A DNA stretch of 18,412 bases, taken from positions 1 through 18,412 of the forward strand of contig JASLBU010000036.1 in NCBI GenBank assembly GCA_030146365.1. Direction: 5' to 3'. Of this stretch, positions 1 to 7,219 are shown one piece after another (position 1 is the stretch's first letter; every line of letters begins with the position of its first letter). Made by a program: the position numbers and the translations under genes. Source of the DNA: Candidatus Limnocylindria bacterium. Its GTDB lineage: Bacteria; Chloroflexota; Limnocylindria; QHBO01. Under the pieces are notes generated by a model. That model saw only the letters and a program-made list of their open reading frames with translations. It searched no databases and was not told the origin of the DNA.

Positions 1-790
1 CTGCCGCCTCGGCGATGACGGGCGCCTCGTACGGGGCCGCCGGCGCACCGGCGGTCTCCCCCCCGACAGGCACGGGCTCGGGTGCGAGGTCGATGGATTC
101 CGCGGCGGGCAGCTCGCGCGGCAGGAGGACCTCGGACGCCGGCTCCGTCACGGTCTCCGCCCCAGCGGTCCGCGTCGCCGCACGATCCGTCGCGGCCTCG
201 CCGGCCGGACGCAGCTCCGGAGCCGTCGGGTCCTCGGCGCGAGCCAGTGCTTCCGCGAAGTTCTCGGTGGCGCGCCCCTTCCGCCGCCGTCGAGGCGGCT
301 CGCGCTCGGCGTCATCCTCCACGGGGGACGCGGCCCCGGTGACCGCGTCCGTCGGGCTGGACGGGTGGTCGATGGGCTCAGCACGAGGCCCCGGCCACGC
401 GGCTGGAGCGGCAGGAGACGGCGGCAGGCGCAGGTCGATACGCGCCTCGAGCAGGTCGACGCGAGACCGCAGGGTGGCGACCTCGCCACGAGCCTCCCCG
501 AGCGCCAGCAGGGCCTGGCCGTACCGCTCGGTGAGGTTGCGGAACTCGGTCAACAGCTCCCGGAACGGTGACAGCTCTCCAGCCGGATCGGGTTGGGGGG
601 CAGCGCCGGGATCCGCGCGGGCGTGGTCCAGCGGGCTCGGGGCGGGGGCCGGGCGGGGCTGGAGGAAGACCCGCATGCCGGTCTCGCCATCGGGGGCGCC
701 GGAGAGGACGCCGCGGGCCAGCAGCTCCCAGACGCGCTCGGTGGGCACGCCGAGAACCGATGCCGCCTCGGTGACCGAATATCCCTCCAT
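1..790 (-). CDS. Partial HTH (MerR/excisionase-like) and coiled-coil protein, 3' end off the window
   Basis: An uninterrupted reading frame of 263 codons runs on the minus strand from ATG at 790 to the window edge without a stop. Residues about 4-43 look like a small helix-turn-helix of the MerR/excisionase kind (pattern YSVTEAASVLGVPTERVWELL, with a short wing). Residues about 73-121 form a heptad-rich coiled coil (PFRELLTEFRNLTERYGQAL onward, ending near LLEARI). The remainder is Pro/Ala/Glu-rich and probably disordered, with a basic patch RRRRKGR at 167-173. An in-frame TAG lies three codons upstream of the ATG, so the start cannot move far. There is no good Shine-Dalgarno; a TACCCT element ends 9 bases before the ATG and suggests leaderless transcription. 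The gene follows the aminotransferase by 49 bp on the same strand. I do not recognise a named family. It may bind DNA, dimerising through the coiled coil. Gene reality is likely; function is inference. Confidence 0.7.
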   Translation of the reverse strand, partial: MEGYSVTEAASVLGVPTERVWELLARGVLSGAPDGETGMRVFLQPRPAPAPSPLDHARADPGAAPQPDPAGELSPFRELLTEFRNLTERYGQALLALGEARGEVATLRSRVDLLEARIDLRLPPSPAAPAAWPGPRAEPIDHPSSPTDAVTGAASPVEDDAEREPPRRRRKGRATENFAEALARAEDPTAPELRPAGEAATDRAATRTAGAETVTEPASEVLLPRELPAAESIDLAPEPVPVGGETAGAPAAPYEAPVIAEAA

Positions 791-799
791 CGGCCGCTA

Positions 800-805
800 A
801 GGGTA
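800..805 (-). promoter_or_regulatory. -10-like element TACCCT of the HTH gene
   Basis: On the minus strand TACCCT occupies 805 to 800 and is followed by 9 bases and then the ATG at 790. The geometry matches a leaderless promoter (transcription starting at or next to the start codon). The same hexamer precedes the polymerase gene at 7220. No convincing -35 is visible. Confidence 0.4.
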
Positions 806-839
806 GCGCCTCCCCCAAGTGGCCTGGCCGTGGCGTGGC

Positions 840-2117
840 TCAGCCCCTGGCGAGGTCCTGCAGCGCCTCGACCAGCCGGTCGACCTCGTCGAGCGTGTTG
901 TAGTGGACGAGGCCAACGCGCAGCAGGCCGCCGCCCGGCTCCAGGCCGAGGGCCCGCACCAGCTCCCATGCGTAGAAGTCGCCGTCCCAGACGCTGATGG
1001 CCCGTGCGGCCAGGTGCTCGGCGATCGCACGCGGTCGGTGGCCGTCCATGGTGAACGAGAACGTCGGCACGCGCTCCTCGACGCGCTCCGGGTCGCCAAT
1101 ACCGTGGAGGTGCAGGCCGGGCACGGTCGCCAGCCGTTCCAGCGTACCGACCGACAGCTCGCGCTCGTGCGCCCGAATCGCGGCCATCGCCGCGACCAGC
1201 CGGCCACGACGGTCATCCGCGCCCGGGGCGGCCCCGTACGCGGCGCCGAGCCGCTCGAGATACCCCAACGTGCCAAGCAGTCCGGCCATCGCCTCGTGGT
1301 TCTGCGTCCCTGTCTCCCACTTGCCGGGCGAGGCGCCGCCCGCCGGACGCACCCGGTAGGCGTCCAGGCGCTCGAGGAGCTCCCGGCGCCCGTAGAGCAT
1401 CCCCAGGTGCGGGGCGAAGAACTTGTACGGGCTGCAGGCGAGGAGATCGGCACCGAGGGCCACGACGTCGATCGGCAGATGTGGCGCCGCATGGACCGCG
1501 TCCACGTAGACGATCGCGCCTGACGCATGCGCCGATCGCGCGACACGGGCGACGTCGGTCACAGTGCCGAGGGCGTTCGATGCCAGCCCGATCGCGACGA
1601 CCCGCGTGCGCTCCGAGAGGAGGGCCTCGAGGCGCTCGATGTCCAGGGTCGCGCCGTCGTCGGCGAGCTCCGCCCAGCGGACCGTGGCGCCCCGGTCCTC
1701 GGCGATGGCTAGCCAGGGGGCGACATTGGCATCGTGATCGAGCCGGGTGACGACGATCTCGTCTCCGGGACCCAGGTCGCGGCCGATCGCCCGGCTGACG
1801 GCGAAGGTGAGCGACGTCATGTTCGCCCCGAAGACGATCTCCTCCGGCTCTCGGGCGCCCAGGAAGTCCGCGCCGGCGGCATGAACCTCGTGCAGGAGGG
1901 CATCGGTCTCGATCGACGCGGTGAAGGCGCCACCATGATTCGCGTTGCGGCGCTCGAGGTACTCCACCATGGCGGCGATGCATTCCCGCGTGACCTGGGT
2001 GCCCCCGGGCCCGTCCAGGTAGGCGATCGATCGCCCGTCAACGATGCGACCGAGGGCCGGGAAGTGGTCGCGCACGGCGGCCACGTCCAGCCCCGACTGC
2101 TCGCGGATCGACGTCAT
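840..2117 (-). CDS. Cysteine desulfurase-like class V aminotransferase
   Basis: A PLP-dependent enzyme of fold type I, class V, about 425 residues, full length for the family. Conserved pieces in order: YLDGPGGTQ near the N terminus, the ATSNALGT-like segment (here GLASNALGTVTDV), the cofactor-binding aspartate in YVDAVHAAPH, and the Schiff-base lysine in CSPYKFFAPHLG (codon at 1424-1422). It best fits the subgroup named cysteine desulfurase family protein, VC1184 type. The catalytic cysteine loop of true SufS/IscS enzymes is missing: the C-terminal part reads VWDGDFYAWELVRALG without a Cys. Sulfur transfer from cysteine is therefore doubtful and the substrate is unknown. Start: the frame extends to an ATG at 2150, but I prefer ATG 2117 because TACCAT lies 7 bases upstream and the family N terminus aligns there. 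A start at 2150 has GAGGGGGG directly before it and remains possible. Diverges from the phosphorylase gene. Confidence 0.88.
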   Translation of the reverse strand: MTSIREQSGLDVAAVRDHFPALGRIVDGRSIAYLDGPGGTQVTRECIAAMVEYLERRNANHGGAFTASIETDALLHEVHAAGADFLGAREPEEIVFGANMTSLTFAVSRAIGRDLGPGDEIVVTRLDHDANVAPWLAIAEDRGATVRWAELADDGATLDIERLEALLSERTRVVAIGLASNALGTVTDVARVARSAHASGAIVYVDAVHAAPHLPIDVVALGADLLACSPYKFFAPHLGMLYGRRELLERLDAYRVRPAGGASPGKWETGTQNHEAMAGLLGTLGYLERLGAAYGAAPGADDRRGRLVAAMAAIRAHERELSVGTLERLATVPGLHLHGIGDPERVEERVPTFSFTMDGHRPRAIAEHLAARAISVWDGDFYAWELVRALGLEPGGGLLRVGLVHYNTLDEVDRLVEALQDLARG

Positions 2118-2124
2118 GCCGACC

Positions 2125-2130
2125 ATGGTA
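2125..2130 (-). promoter_or_regulatory. -10-like element TACCAT of the aminotransferase gene
   Basis: TACCAT on the minus strand (2130 to 2125) is followed by 7 bases and the ATG at 2117, a leaderless-type arrangement. It lies 14 bp from the opposing -10 element of the phosphorylase gene, so RNA polymerase could not occupy both at once. Confidence 0.4.
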
Positions 2131-2144
2131 CGTCGGGACGCCGC

Positions 2145-2150
2145 TATCAT
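2145..2150 (+). promoter_or_regulatory. -10-like element TATCAT of the phosphorylase gene
   Basis: TATCAT is followed by 8 bases (C-rich, no Shine-Dalgarno) and then GTG at 2159. Spacing from -10 to start codon fits transcription beginning at the GTG itself. There is no recognisable -35. Confidence 0.45.
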
Positions 2151-2158
2151 CCCCCCTC

Positions 2159-4318
2159 GTGACCACCTCCGTCCGCATTCCCACCATGCCCGGGCAGGAC
2201 TTCAACCTCCCCGCCGGGCTCGAGGGCCTCGGCGACCTCGCCTACAACCTGTGGTGGAGCTGGACGCCTCGCGCGCAGTCGCTCTTCTCACGCATCCACT
2301 CCAGCGCGTGGACGCGCCACCGCAACCCGATCGCGGTGCTGCGCTACGCCGACCAGGCGCGGTGGGCCGACCTGACCTCCGACGAGGACTTCATGGTGGA
2401 CGCCAGCCGGGTTCTCGACGAGTTCACGCGCTACCTGGCGAACGGCGAGGAGTCCTGGTACGCCACCTCCCCTGAGCGACAGCTGCCGGGACCGATCGGC
2501 TACTTCTGCGCCGAGTTCGGCATCCACGAGTCGATGCAGATCTACTCGGGCGGCCTCGGCATCCTGGCCGGCGACCACTGCAAGTCGGCGTCGGACGCCG
2601 CGCTTCCGTTCGTTGCGGTCGGCCTCCTCTACCGACGCGGCTACTTCCGTCAGCAGATCGACGCCGATGGCCACCAGGAGCACGCCCAGCCGGATCTCGA
2701 ACCGGCGCAGCTTCCCCTTCGGCGCGCCCGCGGCCCGAACGGTCAGCCGCTCGAGGTGTCCGTCGACATCGCCGATCGGCCCGTGCACGCGGCGGTCTGG
2801 GTCGCCCAGGTGGGACGCGTCCCGATCCTGCTGCTCGACACGGACATCCCGCGCAACGACCCGGCGGACCGGCCGATCACCCACATCTTGTACGTTCGCG
2901 GCCGCGAGATGCGCCTCTGCCAGGAGCTGATCCTGGGCATCGGCGGCGTGCGGGCGCTCCGCGCCCTGGGCGTCGAGCCGGCGGTCTGGCACCTCAACGA
3001 GGGGCATTCGGCCTTCCTCCTCGTCGAGCGGGCCCGGGAGCTGCTGGTGGCCGAGCCGGGGCTCGCCGTCGGGGAGGCGCTCCGGCGCGTCGGACGCGAC
3101 GCCGTCTTCACGATCCACACGCCTGTCCCGGCCGGGAACGAGGTGTTCGGCCGCGACCTCGTGATCAACGCCCTCGGGAGGTGGTTCGCCGAGGCCCACG
3201 CGGAGCCCGGTGAGCTGCTCGAACTGGGGCGCGGCCATACCGATGACCCCAACGCGCCGTTCGACATGACCGCCTTCGTGCTGCGCAACGCGGCCGACGC
3301 CAACGCGGTCTCGCAGCTTCACGGAGCCACCGCTACCGAAACCTGGCAGTCGCTGGCCGGCCACCCGGTGCAGGCGATCACGAACGGCGTGCACGTCCCC
3401 ACCTGGCTGGGCCGCCCCGTGCGGCGGCTCGTGCAGCGCGCGGTCGGCGTGCCGCTCGGAGTGGATCTCAACGGCCCGCAGCCGCTCGCCGGACTCGACC
3501 GCCTCGACCACGAGGAGCTGTGGAGCGCCCACGTCCAGCAGAAGCGGGAGATGGTGGGCTTCCTCGAGGGCCGGCTGGCCCGACAGCTCGCGCGGCACGG
3601 CGAGTCCCCGGCGTCCCTCCGCGCGGTCCGTGGCGTCCTGGATCCGGATGCCATGACCATCGGCTTCGCGAGGCGCTTCGCCACCTACAAGCGCGCGGCG
3701 CTGCTGTTCAGCGACGAGGAGCGGCTGTCACGGATCCTCTCCTCGGAGCAACGGCCGGTACAGATCATCATCGCCGGCAAGGCGCATCCGGCGGACCGGC
3801 CGGGCCAGCAGGTGATTCAGCACCTCTTCAGCCTCTCGCGCACATCCCGCCTGCGAGGACGCGTCTTCATCGTCGAGGACTACGACATGCGCATCGCGCG
3901 CTTCCTCGTCGGTGGCGTGGACATCTGGCTCAACAACCCCCGGCGGCCGCTGGAGGCATCAGGCACCTCGGGGATGAAGGCCGCGATCAACGGGATCCCG
4001 TCGGTCTCCATCCTCGACGGGTGGTGGGACGAGGGGTTCAACGGGACGAACGGCTGGGCGATCGGCGATCGGACGAGCGACGGCGACGAGGCGGCACAGG
4101 ACGCCGCGGATGCCGCCGAGATGTACCGGCTGTTCGAGCAGGAGATCGTGCCGCGCTTTTTCGACCGGGGCGAGGACGGCATCCCGCACGCCTGGCTCGA
4201 CACCATGCGCGCCTCCATCGATTCAGCGCTGTGGCAGTTCAGCACGGCGCGAATGCTCGGCGAGTACGTGGATCGCCTGTACCGCCCCGCCGCTGTCGGT
4301 ACTCCGGTCAGCGCCTGA
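2159..4318 (+). CDS. glgP: Glycogen/alpha-glucan phosphorylase
   Basis: Catalyses phosphorolysis of alpha-1,4-glucans to glucose-1-phosphate in the cytoplasm. At 719 residues it fits the shorter alpha-glucan phosphorylase subgroup (TIGR02094-like) with an N-terminal DUF3417 segment (LAYNLWWSWTPRAQSLF). Visible landmarks: YFCAEFG from residue 115, the glycine loop GGLGILAGDH from 131, LNEGHSAF around 279-286, FARRFATYKRAALLF around 503-517, and the pyridoxal-phosphate lysine in EASGTSGMKAAING (K607). All expected motifs are intact. The start is GTG 2159 with no Shine-Dalgarno but a TATCAT element 8 bases upstream; an in-frame ATG at 2186 is the alternative. It stands alone: the neighbour upstream diverges and the neighbour downstream converges, with a hairpin between. 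No other glycogen genes are in the window, so its pathway partners must lie elsewhere. Confidence 0.95.
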   Translation: MTTSVRIPTMPGQDFNLPAGLEGLGDLAYNLWWSWTPRAQSLFSRIHSSAWTRHRNPIAVLRYADQARWADLTSDEDFMVDASRVLDEFTRYLANGEESWYATSPERQLPGPIGYFCAEFGIHESMQIYSGGLGILAGDHCKSASDAALPFVAVGLLYRRGYFRQQIDADGHQEHAQPDLEPAQLPLRRARGPNGQPLEVSVDIADRPVHAAVWVAQVGRVPILLLDTDIPRNDPADRPITHILYVRGREMRLCQELILGIGGVRALRALGVEPAVWHLNEGHSAFLLVERARELLVAEPGLAVGEALRRVGRDAVFTIHTPVPAGNEVFGRDLVINALGRWFAEAHAEPGELLELGRGHTDDPNAPFDMTAFVLRNAADANAVSQLHGATATETWQSLAGHPVQAITNGVHVPTWLGRPVRRLVQRAVGVPLGVDLNGPQPLAGLDRLDHEELWSAHVQQKREMVGFLEGRLARQLARHGESPASLRAVRGVLDPDAMTIGFARRFATYKRAALLFSDEERLSRILSSEQRPVQIIIAGKAHPADRPGQQVIQHLFSLSRTSRLRGRVFIVEDYDMRIARFLVGGVDIWLNNPRRPLEASGTSGMKAAINGIPSVSILDGWWDEGFNGTNGWAIGDRTSDGDEAAQDAADAAEMYRLFEQEIVPRFFDRGEDGIPHAWLDTMRASIDSALWQFSTARMLGEYVDRLYRPAAVGTPVSA

Positions 4319-4338
4319 CCCGACCCGCACTGGCGCAT

Positions 4339-4363
4339 CCGCCGGCCCCCGGTTCACCGGCGG
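4339..4363. terminator. Hairpin between convergent genes, possible bidirectional terminator
   Basis: CCGCCGG (4339-4345) and CCGGCGG (4357-4363) form a perfect 7-bp stem with an 11-base loop. It lies between the stop of the phosphorylase gene and the stop of the M23 peptidase gene. It has no T-tract on either strand, so it is a hairpin-only candidate. Confidence 0.45.
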
Positions 4364-4370
4364 GAGGGCG

Positions 4371-5981
4371 CTACGGCAGGTAGCGGCGCGGATTCTCCCA
4401 GACGCCGCCGTCGTTGACGGCGAAGTGCACGTGGCAGCCCGTCGACATGCCGGTCGATCCCTCGTAGCCGACGACCGACTCGCTCGTGACGATCGTGCCG
4501 GGCGACACGATCACACGTGGCTCCATGTGCCAATACCACGTCTGGATCCCGTTACCGTGGTCGACGACCACGCCGAAGCCCGTGTCCCAGGGCAGGAGCG
4601 GCTGACCGGCGGCCACCACGACGCCTGCTCCGGCCGCGTAGATCGGCGTGCCGCAGCTGCTCGAGAAGTCGATCCCCGCGTGGAAGTGCGGGTAGTAGGT
4701 GCCCTGGTAGGTGTACGGCGGCTCGAGGGCGAAGCCGGTCGGGCCCCACTCCTGGGTCACCCGGTAGCCCCGCTGCGGCCAGCGGAACCCGTAGTTCGAC
4801 GGCGCGTTCTGCCGCGCCTGCTCCTCCGCGGCACGACGTGCCGCCTCCGCCTCGCGCTGCGCTGCCTCGAGGGCGGCGGCCTCCCTGGCCGCGGCCTCAC
4901 GTGCGGCCGCGTCCTTCGCCGCGGCCTCGCGGGCGGCGGCCTCCCTGGCGGCGGCCTCACGGGCCGCAGCCTGGCGCGCCGCCTCCTCGCGCGCCAGCCG
5001 TTCCGCCTCGGCTCGGCGCGCGGCCTCTTCGGCCGCACGGCGCTTCGCCTCCTCGATCGCCGACTCCTGGGCGGCAGCTTGCTGCTGCAGCTGGCCGGCG
5101 AGATCGGCGGCGGCCTCCGCGGCACGCTGGTTCTCGGCGATCTGGCCCTCGACGTCGCCCTCCGCCTCCAGGGCCTGGGTCAGCGCCTGCTCCTGCGCTG
5201 CCCGCTTGTGGTCGGCCGCCGTCCTCAGCTCGGCGAGCTGTGCCTCGAGGACGGTCAGCTCGTCGCGACGGCCCTTCAGGCTCGCCTCCTGATCCCGTGC
5301 GACTACGCGCGCGTCGGCCAGTGCGCGCCGGCCGTCCTGGAGCGTCTGGCGGCGCAGCTCGAGCTCGCCGCGGATGCTGCGGATGTCGTCGGCGAGCGCA
5401 CGGTCCTGCTCGGACACGCTCATCAGGTACCCGACCTGCGTGGTGGCCTCATCCAGGGAGTCGGCTGACAGCAGGATCTCCAGCAGCGAGGTCTGGCTGC
5501 GCTCGTAGGCGCTGCGCAGGTGCTCCTCCAGCAGCGCCTCGCGCTCGTGGAGGTCCGCCGTGCGCCGATGGATGTCGCTGGCGACGACCTGCAGCTCATC
5601 GTCGAGGGCATCGATCTGTGCCCGCAGCTCGGCGATGCGGGCCTCGATGTCCGCCACCTGGTCGCGCACCTGGACCAGGAGGCCGGCGACGCGCTCGTAC
5701 TCGGCGGTCACCTGCTCCAGTTCCGCACGCGCGAGGTCGAGCTGTGTTCCCAGATCGGCCGAGCGCCGCTCGAGCTGTGCAAGCTCCGAGCGCTGGCGTT
5801 CGAGGGCGGCCTGCAGCGACTGCTGCGTCGACTGTGCGTCGGCGAGCTGTGCGCGGGTTTCGGCCAGCTGGGCCTCTGGGTCAGCGGCAAGGGCCGAGCC
5901 GCTGGGCTGACTGGAGACGGCGTTCCAGCTCACCGTCAGCAGGGCAACGAGCGTGACGGTGAGGCTCGATCGCCGCCTCAT
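4371..5981 (-). CDS. Secreted coiled-coil M23 peptidase, murein hydrolase (PcsB/EnvC/CwlO-like)
   Basis: 536 residues from ATG 5981; the frame extends 20 codons further to 6041, but the signal peptide begins at the second Met. Residues 1-32: positively charged start (MRRR), hydrophobic core, ALA cleavage site. Residues about 34-290: long coiled coil resembling the PcsB/CwlO N-terminal domain (SAYERSQTSLLEILLSADSL). Residues about 300-400: Ala/Arg/Glu-rich helix made of five-residue repeats. Residues about 410-536: M23 (LytM) domain with HAGID (H434, D438) and HVHF (H517, H519), the zinc and catalytic residues, all present. In this family the coiled coil usually receives a signal from FtsEX at division and the M23 domain cuts peptidoglycan cross-bridges, or activates amidases when degenerate; here the catalytic residues are intact, so direct hydrolysis is expected. 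FtsEX genes are not in the window. It lies downstream of the yihY-like gene on the same strand with its own probable promoter. Confidence 0.9.
   Translation of the reverse strand: MRRRSSLTVTLVALLTVSWNAVSSQPSGSALAADPEAQLAETRAQLADAQSTQQSLQAALERQRSELAQLERRSADLGTQLDLARAELEQVTAEYERVAGLLVQVRDQVADIEARIAELRAQIDALDDELQVVASDIHRRTADLHEREALLEEHLRSAYERSQTSLLEILLSADSLDEATTQVGYLMSVSEQDRALADDIRSIRGELELRRQTLQDGRRALADARVVARDQEASLKGRRDELTVLEAQLAELRTAADHKRAAQEQALTQALEAEGDVEGQIAENQRAAEAAADLAGQLQQQAAAQESAIEEAKRRAAEEAARRAEAERLAREEAARQAAAREAAAREAAAREAAAKDAAAREAAAREAAALEAAQREAEAARRAAEEQARQNAPSNYGFRWPQRGYRVTQEWGPTGFALEPPYTYQGTYYPHFHAGIDFSSSCGTPIYAAGAGVVVAAGQPLLPWDTGFGVVVDHGNGIQTWYWHMEPRVIVSPGTIVTSESVVGYEGSTGMSTGCHVHFAVNDGGVWENPRRYLP
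4855..5010 (-). repeat. In-gene tandem repeat coding for Ala-rich (AAREA) pentapeptides
   Basis: A run of imperfect 15-base units (GCGGCCTCACGGGCG and variants on the plus strand) encodes AAREA-like pentapeptides in the linker between coiled coil and M23 domain. One unit reads AAKDA and one AALEA. Unit number is likely to vary between strains by slippage; the ends are approximate. Confidence 0.75.
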
Positions 5982-6077
5982 CGAGCGGTGATCTGGTTCT
6001 GCAATGTGCCCTTGAGCCCCGTAGCGAGAGATGCGGGGCAATGGTGGCCGACACCTGGAGGCATCGGAACGGCCCCG

Positions 6078-6107
6078 AATGTACTACACCCGTCTAGTCC
6101 GTACTAC
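6078..6107 (-). promoter_or_regulatory. Candidate promoter/operator of the M23 peptidase gene with paired GTAnTAC boxes
   Basis: On the minus strand TACATT (6083 to 6078) could be a -10 element, giving a leader of about 90 bases before ATG 5981. Two identical 7-mers, GTACTAC at 6081-6087 and 6101-6107 (GTAGTAC on the minus strand), lie 20 bp apart. Each is a palindrome around its middle base. One overlaps the -10 and the other the -35 position. Two helical turns of spacing suits a dimeric regulator. This is inference from pattern only. Confidence 0.3.
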
Positions 6108-6117
6108 CCACACCCCT

Positions 6118-7161
6118 TCAGTCGTCGTACTCCCCGCGCTTCGTGATGCGCCCCACGACGACCCCGATCAGGGCTCCGCCCAGCAGCAGGAGGGGGCGCG
6201 GCACACCCCGGCGGCGCGGGACTGGCGCCGGCCCGGGAGCCGGGTCGACCACCACCGGCAGCAGCCGGGGATCGGCAGCCCGGATCGGGCCCAGCTCCCG
6301 GTCGAGCGCACTGGCGCGGGCGAATTCGGCGCCAAGCAGGACGATGATGCTGGCGAAGTAGAGGAAGACGAGCAGCGTGATGCCGGTCGAGATGGGGCCG
6401 AAGGCAGAGTCGTAGTTCGCGACGCTGGTCGCGTACCAGGTGAACCCGAAGCGCAGGATGGTCCACAGGACGGAGGCCACCACCGCACCCGGCAGCACCT
6501 CCATCCATCCGACCCGGCGGTTTGGCACGACTTTGTAGATGATCCAGAACGCGAGGAAGATCAGGATCAGCGGAGCGAGCAGGCCGATGAGCCAGATGGC
6601 CGTGCCCCCGCCCGGAAGGTCGGAGATCAGCGCCGCCGCCGCCTGCTGCAGGATGCCGGTCACGATGCCGATGACGACCGATGCGACCGCCAGCAGCCCG
6701 GTGATGGCCATCAGCAGCAGGCCGAGGAGCTTGTCGGCGAGGAACGGTCGCGGCGGCGCGTTCTCGAAGACGCGGCCGATGCCCGTGGACAGCGCGGAGA
6801 AGATCCCGAGCGCGCTCCAGAGCAGGAAGCCGATCGAGATGAGCGACATCGCGCCACGGGTCTCGATCACGGAATCGATGATCCCGCCGACCGTCTCCCC
6901 GTCGAGCGGAGAGCCGGCCTGCACCTGCTCGATGACCAGGCGCCGAGCCTCGCCCTCCCCGAGGATGAACGAGCCGACCACGATGCCCAGCACGAGCAGC
7001 TGGAAGATGCTGAGCACCGAGAAGTAGGCCATGCTGCCGGCGTACTGCAGCGCATCGTGTCCGATGAAACCGCCCATGGCGTGCCGGAAGATGCGCGGCA
7101 GGCGATGGCGGAGGCTCCATTCGTCGACGCGTGCGGCAAGCTGCTTGACGCGCTCGATCAT
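6118..7161 (-). CDS. YihY/BrkB-family inner membrane protein
   Basis: 347 residues from ATG 7161. The frame continues upstream to 7314 but that part overlaps the divergent polymerase gene and has no membrane character; the start at 7161 has a good Shine-Dalgarno (GTGAGG, 6 bases away). The family core is clear: ALQYAGSMAYFSVLSIFQLL near 37-56, IIYKVVPNRRVGWMEVLPGA near 197-216. About six transmembrane helices lie near 43-67, 104-127, 143-171, 179-200, 214-236 and 247-270, with an additional hydrophobic stretch at 322-338 before a charged C terminus (KRGEYDD). The family was once called ribonuclease BN in error. Its real function is unsettled; virulence-factor BrkB is only a name. Divergent from the polymerase gene and upstream of the M23 gene. 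Confidence 0.9.
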   Translation of the reverse strand: MIERVKQLAARVDEWSLRHRLPRIFRHAMGGFIGHDALQYAGSMAYFSVLSIFQLLVLGIVVGSFILGEGEARRLVIEQVQAGSPLDGETVGGIIDSVIETRGAMSLISIGFLLWSALGIFSALSTGIGRVFENAPPRPFLADKLLGLLLMAITGLLAVASVVIGIVTGILQQAAAALISDLPGGGTAIWLIGLLAPLILIFLAFWIIYKVVPNRRVGWMEVLPGAVVASVLWTILRFGFTWYATSVANYDSAFGPISTGITLLVFLYFASIIVLLGAEFARASALDRELGPIRAADPRLLPVVVDPAPGPAPVPRRRGVPRPLLLLGGALIGVVVGRITKRGEYDD

Positions 7162-7164
7162 CGT

Positions 7165-7173
7165 CCACCTCAC
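7165..7173 (-). promoter_or_regulatory. Ribosome binding site that decides the yihY-like start
   Basis: The minus strand reads GTGAGGTGG at 7173 to 7165, followed by ACG and ATG 7161. The GAGG core sits 6 bases from the ATG. This supports the shorter start over the upstream in-frame extension. Confidence 0.65.
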
Positions 7174-7201
7174 CCGCAAGGGTCGTGCCGCCTCCCCGTG
7201 C

Positions 7202-7211
7202 AGGCTACCCT
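7202..7211. promoter_or_regulatory. Overlapping divergent -10 elements (AGGCTACCCT)
   Basis: On the plus strand TACCCT (7206-7211) lies 8 bases before the ATG of the polymerase gene at 7220, a leaderless arrangement. On the minus strand TAGCCT (7207 to 7202) lies about 40 bases before the yihY-like ATG, leaving room for its Shine-Dalgarno. The two hexamers share the central TA pair, so a single site could fire both ways. Confidence 0.4.
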
Positions 7212-7219
7212 GTGCGGCG

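Noticed and set aside
15..800. Plus-strand frame of 261 codons at the left end
   Set aside because: Ser/Arg/Ala-rich shadow. The minus frame has a credible HTH and coiled coil and a promoter-like element.
4855..5010. Possible CRISPR array because of regular repeats
   Set aside because: Units are 15 bases, contiguous without spacers and in frame with a coding linker.
4110..5468. Plus-strand frame with many Leu/Gly/Arg repeats opposite the M23 gene
   Set aside because: The repeat pattern is the complement of the Ala-rich linker of the peptidase; no independent evidence of a gene.
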